NCBI RefSeq assembly: GCF_000023825.1
Contig: NC_013061.1
Location: 3,224,001-3,288,000, forward strand
Reading direction: 5' to 3'
DNA: 64,000 nucleotides
From: Pedobacter heparinus DSM 2366
Lineage (GTDB): Bacteria > Bacteroidota > Bacteroidia > Sphingobacteriales > Sphingobacteriaceae
Positions 59,660 through 64,000 of this stretch are shown here, piece by piece. The translations under genes and the position numbers were made by a program. How positions within the stretch are numbered: the first letter of the stretch is position 1; each line of letters opens with the position of its first letter. The notes beneath the pieces were generated by a model that was not told the DNA's origin, made no database searches, and worked only from the letters and a program-made list of their open reading frames with translations.

Positions 59660-62392
59660 CTATTGTTCAACTACAAAAGCATATTCTCCTGATTTCAACT
59701 CAAATACTACCCTTCCATTTTCTGCCATGATATACTTCGCTCCATCAGCTGTAGCTCCTTTTTTTACCTGGCTTTGCATGCTGGCAGGCAGGTAGGCTTT
59801 TGCCCTGGTATTTGGCGGAATACTGATGTTCCAGCTAAATTTTTTACCGGTTTTGGTCCAGCTGCTTTTTATAAGGCCGTATACCGACTGATAACCTGCA
59901 GTTACATTGTTGAGTCCTTCAATCAGCTCTGGCTTCATGGTGATTTCTTTGAAACCAGGTGCAGCAGCTTTAATACCAGCAAGATTTTCATAATACCAGA
60001 TCATTAAATCGCCCAGCATCATAACATGGTTCTGCGAATTCATTTTAGGTGCAGCAGTATTTCCATTCCATAATTCCCAAATGGCAGTTGCACCATTTTC
60101 AATCATGTAACCCCAGGACGGATAGGTTTTCTGCGAGGCAATTCTATAGGCCAGGTCAGGCCTTCCTGCTTCAGTAAGGGTACGCATTAAAAATTGTGTG
60201 CCGATTAACCCTGTACTGAGATGCCCATTGTTTTTTTCCTCAATTATGGAACAGATTTGCATTACTACTCTTCCTTTATCGGCTTCTTCTACCAGGCCAA
60301 AGTAGACCGGCAACAAATTGTCCGTTAATTTATTGTCGCCATAATATCCCTGCGAATTATAAAATTTACGGTTAAAAGCATTTTTTACCTCAGCAGCCAA
60401 TCTGGTATAGCCTTCCCTATCTCCTGCATTTCCTGTAAGTGCGCTGTAACCGGCCATCATGTTGGCCAGGTGATAATAATAAGCCGTAGCAATTAAGGCA
60501 CTCGGGTGTTTCTGATCAGCATTTACCCCTTTGCCATCCTCGGCTGTTGCAGGCGGTGCACACCAGTCGCCATAGCTGTCTTTGGTCATGATCCCTTCAC
60601 TGCTCATGTACCTGTCTTTCATATAGCTCATCCATTTTTTTACTGCCGGATAATTTTTACGGATCACTGTGCTGTCACCCGTTTGCCGGTACAGCATATC
60701 TGCTACAAAAAGTAAGGTTGCAGGCCAGGTTACATTGTCGCTATAATAACGCCAGAATGCCGGGGCCACATCCGGTATTGCTCCATCTTCTTTCTGGGCA
60801 TATCGGATGTCATCCAGCCATTTTTTATACAATGCCGTATTGTCAAACAAAAAACTTTCGCCATAAGCACCTACGGTCCTATCGCCCAACCAGGGCTGAC
60901 GTTCATTGCGCTGTGGGCAGTCGACAGGCATCCCTTTGTAATTAGATGCAATGCCCCACCATGCGTTTTTGAAAATCTGGTTAAGCAGGCTGTTCGATGA
61001 CTCAAAAGTACCTGCAGTTTTCATGTCATCATAGACCAGGCATCCCGAGAAATCACTTTTTTGCGGAACACCAGGATATCCATTCAACTCTACATACCGG
61101 AAGCCCTGATAAGTAAACCTTGGTGCCCAGGTTTCAGTCCCTTCTCCTTTAAGCGTGTAAATATCGGTGGCCCTGGCATCACGAAGATTGGTCCTGAACA
61201 GCTCACCATTGGGCTCCAGTGATTCAGCAAAACGCAGGGAAACGCTTGTTCCACGAGGCCCTTTGACATTAAATTTTACCCAGCCCGAAAAGTTCTGGCC
61301 GAAATCGAGGATGTAATTGCCATTCGGGCGTCTGGTAATGGATACGGGCGACAGCGTTTTCATGACTTTCATGCCTTCGTTTAACTGGGCTTCATAAGTT
61401 CCCCCGGGTTCCTGTACATATTCGGCCCGTAGCCATTTGTCTTCCTTAAATCCTGGTTCGCTCCATCCTTTAAATTCTTTCCGGGCATCATATATTTCTC
61501 CATCGTACTCATTATTGGCCAGAATTGGTCCATCGGCTGTGCCTTTCCAGGTATCATCTGTTTTTATGGTTGCCGTTGAACCATCTGTATATTTAATGTT
61601 TACCTGTAGCAATAGTTTAGGTAGTCCGAATGTTTTTACTTTATAAGCTTTGGACTGGCGCATGGCAAAAAAACGACCGTTGCCTAGTATAACACCTATA
61701 GCGTGGTTTCCACCCTGCCTAAGCTGCTCAGTGACATCAAGGGTATTGTATTTTATATTTTTTGTATAATCGGTTGCCGTCGGTGCCAGCACCTGGTCGC
61801 CAATTTTTTGCCCATCTATATACAGCTCATACAAACCCATGCCCATCAGGTAGGCGGTTGCTGAGGCTACAGTTTTAGTGGTGCTGAACTCTTTTCTGAA
61901 ATAACGGGCAGATAGCCTTGCCCCTGCCTCATTGTCGCCGGTAAAAAAGCGGTCAAAACCTATCCATCTGCCTTCCCAATCTTTATAATGCAATAATCCC
62001 ATTAGCCAGAAGGCTGGCTGGCTCCAGCTGCTTTCGCCTTTACTGGTATAAACTTTTACTTTCCAGTAATATTTATTTTTACTTTTTAAGGTCTGCCCGG
62101 CATACAGGTTGTACAAAGATTCCGCTGAATTGACTTTGCCTGAATTCCAGATATCGGCATCATTTTCAGTAAGTTTGGCCAGCGATGAAGCAACCAGGAT
62201 ATGATAGGCAGTCTGCTGCACATCATTTCGGGTTGAGGCGATCTGCCAGCTTAAACGGGGCCTGGCCACATCAATTCCCAAAGGGTTTTGCAGCATTTCA
62301 CAGCGCAGGTTTTGCAGCGTTACCTGCGAAAAAGCAATGCTGAGGTTCAGCATTAAAATCGCTGTGAGTAGGATATGTCTTTTAAGGTTCAT
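59660..62392 (-). CDS. secreted GH78 alpha-L-rhamnosidase
   Basis: Protein of about 910 residues with a signal peptide (LLTAILMLNLSIAFSQ) starting at ATG 62392. N-terminal domain: LRCEMLQNPLGIDVARPRLSW, YYWKVKVYTSKGESSW. The (alpha/alpha)6 barrel has the acid region DCPQRNERQPWLGDRT at about residues 490-505. A C-terminal beta domain closes it (KKFSWNISIPPNTRAKAYLP). The layout parallels the GH78 at 38480-41230, with a different active-site sequence (QRNER versus HREKL). It would release alpha-L-rhamnose from a second type of linkage. It begins 33 bases after the GH2 gene. Confidence 0.92.
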   Translation of the reverse strand: MNLKRHILLTAILMLNLSIAFSQVTLQNLRCEMLQNPLGIDVARPRLSWQIASTRNDVQQTAYHILVASSLAKLTENDADIWNSGKVNSAESLYNLYAGQTLKSKNKYYWKVKVYTSKGESSWSQPAFWLMGLLHYKDWEGRWIGFDRFFTGDNEAGARLSARYFRKEFSTTKTVASATAYLMGMGLYELYIDGQKIGDQVLAPTATDYTKNIKYNTLDVTEQLRQGGNHAIGVILGNGRFFAMRQSKAYKVKTFGLPKLLLQVNIKYTDGSTATIKTDDTWKGTADGPILANNEYDGEIYDARKEFKGWSEPGFKEDKWLRAEYVQEPGGTYEAQLNEGMKVMKTLSPVSITRRPNGNYILDFGQNFSGWVKFNVKGPRGTSVSLRFAESLEPNGELFRTNLRDARATDIYTLKGEGTETWAPRFTYQGFRYVELNGYPGVPQKSDFSGCLVYDDMKTAGTFESSNSLLNQIFKNAWWGIASNYKGMPVDCPQRNERQPWLGDRTVGAYGESFLFDNTALYKKWLDDIRYAQKEDGAIPDVAPAFWRYYSDNVTWPATLLFVADMLYRQTGDSTVIRKNYPAVKKWMSYMKDRYMSSEGIMTKDSYGDWCAPPATAEDGKGVNADQKHPSALIATAYYYHLANMMAGYSALTGNAGDREGYTRLAAEVKNAFNRKFYNSQGYYGDNKLTDNLLPVYFGLVEEADKGRVVMQICSIIEEKNNGHLSTGLIGTQFLMRTLTEAGRPDLAYRIASQKTYPSWGYMIENGATAIWELWNGNTAAPKMNSQNHVMMLGDLMIWYYENLAGIKAAAPGFKEITMKPELIEGLNNVTAGYQSVYGLIKSSWTKTGKKFSWNISIPPNTRAKAYLPASMQSQVKKGATADGAKYIMAENGRVVFELKSGEYAFVVEQ

Positions 62393-62425
62393 CTGGTTCT
62401 GCCTTTTTCCATTTAATTTACGCAA

Positions 62426-64000
62426 TTAGTTGTTCACCGAGAAATCAAAGTAAAGTGTTAAGTCCAATGCTCTTGCCGGATCTTTTTCATAATCATAAAA
62501 AATGTTTTTCATGGCCATTGGCCCACTCCGGTCTGCCCTTTGCGTTTTTGTACCGATACCGGGAATGCCCTGCATAAAGGAAATGTCGCCAGACGGGAAA
62601 AGCGGTTCATAATTGTGCCATTGGTCGGTTTTAAATGCTGCGCTAAACAACCTTAAAAAAACGTCCTCATTTTCGGTTACCACCTTAAAAGGTTGCTCTT
62701 TTGTAATAAATTTACACCAGTACATGTTAGAATGATATCCTTTGAATTCGGGGTATATCCAGGTTTCGCCGGTTTCTGTATTGTTATAATCCTTTTTCCA
62801 GACACCAAAAGGATTGCCCTTTAAGCGGTTTTTCCATACCCTGTATGGGCCTCTTCCCATGTATTCCACGCCCTTGATCTGGTCTTCCGGAAAAGAAAAA
62901 TTTAATCCGATAAAATTAGTAAGGTACTCGGCAGGGAAATATTTCACCTGTAGTTTTACCCAGCCCGAAGGATAGATTGTCCATTTTAAGGTATTGTAGG
63001 CAGTTTTTCTGTCAAAAGTGGATGCTATGACCAGGTTCTCACCATCCTTATACTGACGGATATTTTGAAAATTGGTGGCACCTTCCTGTACAAGCGGTCC
63101 ATTTGTAAATGGGATAATTCCCTTTTCATTCCTTACCTGACGCAATATCCCATTTTTTTTGCTGAAGCTTAACTGTATACCATTTGCTGAAACGGTATAA
63201 AGGCTATCACTTTCTTTAAAGCTTACCGCCTTGTCTCCAGCAGTTTTAACCAGGGTTAACGCCTCTTTTTTAGGGAGTGTGATGGGAAAGCTCCAGGTAA
63301 ACAATTCTTTGCCATATAGATCGGTAGCGGTAAGGTACAATACGTCGAAAGAAAACCAGTTTTGTGGCAGATTTACCTGCAGCCGGCCTTTTGCTGCCGG
63401 TTGTACGTCAGGTGAGATTAACCTCCCGCTCATTTCCTGTCCGGTTTTCAGGTTTAACAGTTTCCAGCTAAACGTACAGGTATTCAGATTCGCAAAATGA
63501 TAGCGGTTCTCAATGTTAAATACCCCGTCAAATTCGGGTGTCATTTCCCTATGTTCAAAAAACACAGGGCTCCAGATCTCTTTGATGGCAAAATAGCTGC
63601 CCTCTTTTTCATGGAAAGGTCCTACAATTCCATCAGCCCCGCGGTTGCCATCTGCATCTATTGTGTTATTCTTGTCGGTACGCACAACCCCCTGATCAGC
63701 AAAATCCCAGAGAAATCCACCGGCAGAAAGCGGGTTCGATAACATATCGTTCCAGTAATCTTCCAAATTGGCACCATGTCCCCCGTCAAACATACCATGT
63801 AAAAATTCAGTGGGCATCTGTATGCTGTGGCCCTGCCTGTAGTTGCCAATACCATAGTTGTATTCCCGATAATGCTGGGTATCGAATCCATTGAAATCTT
63901 CCCAGGGGTGGATTACCGGACGTTTTTGAATATCTTCTTTGGCAAACAGCGGATCCAGATCGCGGTTATGCCCTCCCTCATTTCCATTGGCCCAGAAAAT
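62426..64000 (-). CDS. GH2 beta-galactosidase, N-terminus beyond the window
   Basis: C-terminal part of a GH2 enzyme. The frame stays open past base 63817 to the window edge, where it reads WANGNEGGHN with the acid/base Glu, followed by DFNGFD. After the ATG-like codon at 63817 comes PTEFLHGMFDGGHG with the nucleophile Glu. The rest is the C-terminal beta-galactosidase small-chain-like domain (YTVSANGIQLSFSKKNGILR, YMGRGPYRVWKNRLKG). It ends 33 bases before the GH78 start. The substrate is probably a terminal beta-galactose on pectic side chains. Confidence 0.9.
   Translation of the reverse strand: MFWANGNEGGHNRDLDPLFAKEDIQKRPVIHPWEDFNGFDTQHYREYNYGIGNYRQGHSIQMPTEFLHGMFDGGHGANLEDYWNDMLSNPLSAGGFLWDFADQGVVRTDKNNTIDADGNRGADGIVGPFHEKEGSYFAIKEIWSPVFFEHREMTPEFDGVFNIENRYHFANLNTCTFSWKLLNLKTGQEMSGRLISPDVQPAAKGRLQVNLPQNWFSFDVLYLTATDLYGKELFTWSFPITLPKKEALTLVKTAGDKAVSFKESDSLYTVSANGIQLSFSKKNGILRQVRNEKGIIPFTNGPLVQEGATNFQNIRQYKDGENLVIASTFDRKTAYNTLKWTIYPSGWVKLQVKYFPAEYLTNFIGLNFSFPEDQIKGVEYMGRGPYRVWKNRLKGNPFGVWKKDYNNTETGETWIYPEFKGYHSNMYWCKFITKEQPFKVVTENEDVFLRLFSAAFKTDQWHNYEPLFPSGDISFMQGIPGIGTKTQRADRSGPMAMKNIFYDYEKDPARALDLTLYFDFSVNN

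Noticed and set aside
1..64000. tRNA, rRNA, CRISPR arrays, insertion sequences or prophage
   Set aside because: No cloverleaf with a CCA-adjacent acceptor stem, no regularly spaced repeats, and no transposase or integrase frame was recognised on either strand by eye; a covariance-model scan was not possible.

Overview
The window reads as chromosomal DNA of a glycan-degrading member of the Bacteroidota, most likely Pedobacter or another Sphingobacteriaceae. This is inferred from the gene content (GH78, GH106, GH127, GH105 and GH2 enzymes, DUF3826, DUF4199, DUF5703 and DUF6266 proteins), AT-rich intergenic DNA with TAnnTTTG-type promoter elements, and weak Shine-Dalgarno signals. No species can be fixed from the sequence alone. 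I found no rRNA, tRNA, CRISPR array, transposase or prophage gene.

Layout. (1) 1-3.2 kb: the 3' end of araA (L-arabinose isomerase) and a vSGLT-like sodium/sugar symporter, closed by a strong hairpin. (2) 3.2-9.5 kb: a PAS histidine kinase, an ECF sigma factor and a divergent LuxR-type response regulator, then a class-C-type serine hydrolase with a striking palindromic operator candidate, an AcvB/VirJ-like double hydrolase and a small dihaem cytochrome c. (3) 9.5-41.2 kb, minus strand: about 20 tightly packed or overlapping genes that look like one long operon. It mixes secreted glycan enzymes (GH78, a beta-propeller glycosidase, GH2, GH106, GH127, a sialate O-acetylesterase-type esterase, a DUF5703 protein, GH105-DUF4350) with intracellular metabolism: two class III CoA-transferases flanked by two signal-less solute-binding-fold proteins, a Gfo/Idh oxidoreductase, a MaoC hydratase, a FucP-type permease, a RuBisCO-like protein, a DUF1537 kinase, an Asp/Glu-racemase-fold protein, a BASS transporter, an SDR and a zinc alcohol dehydrogenase. 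A divergent IclR regulator at 41.4 kb is the obvious controller. (4) 42.3-48.1 kb: small housekeeping or hypothetical genes plus two gene remnants (AraC tail, DUF6266). (5) 48.1-64 kb, minus strand: a second collinear rhamnose/pectin-type cluster (GH78-like, SSS symporter, Gfo/Idh, beta-helix-RhaM fusion, exported TIM-barrel protein, STN-esterase, BNR propeller, DUF3826, GH78, and a GH2 cut by the window edge).

How it may work. Secreted rhamnosidases, arabinofuranosidase, galactosidase, esterase and unsaturated-uronyl hydrolase would strip a rhamnogalacturonan-like or otherwise rhamnose-rich polymer. Sodium- or proton-coupled inner-membrane carriers would import the products. The unusual part is the intracellular half of region 3. 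RuBisCO-like protein plus DUF1537 kinase is the pairing known from branched-sugar-acid (D-apionate / 3-oxo-isoapionate) catabolism. Here it is embedded in a glycan operon together with a CoA-transferase/MaoC/SBP-fold block for which I know no described pathway. No SusC/SusD pair lies in the window, and neither a GH140 apiosidase, an apionolactonase nor an apionate oxidoisomerase was recognised. The apiose assignment is therefore a hypothesis and the substrate is open.
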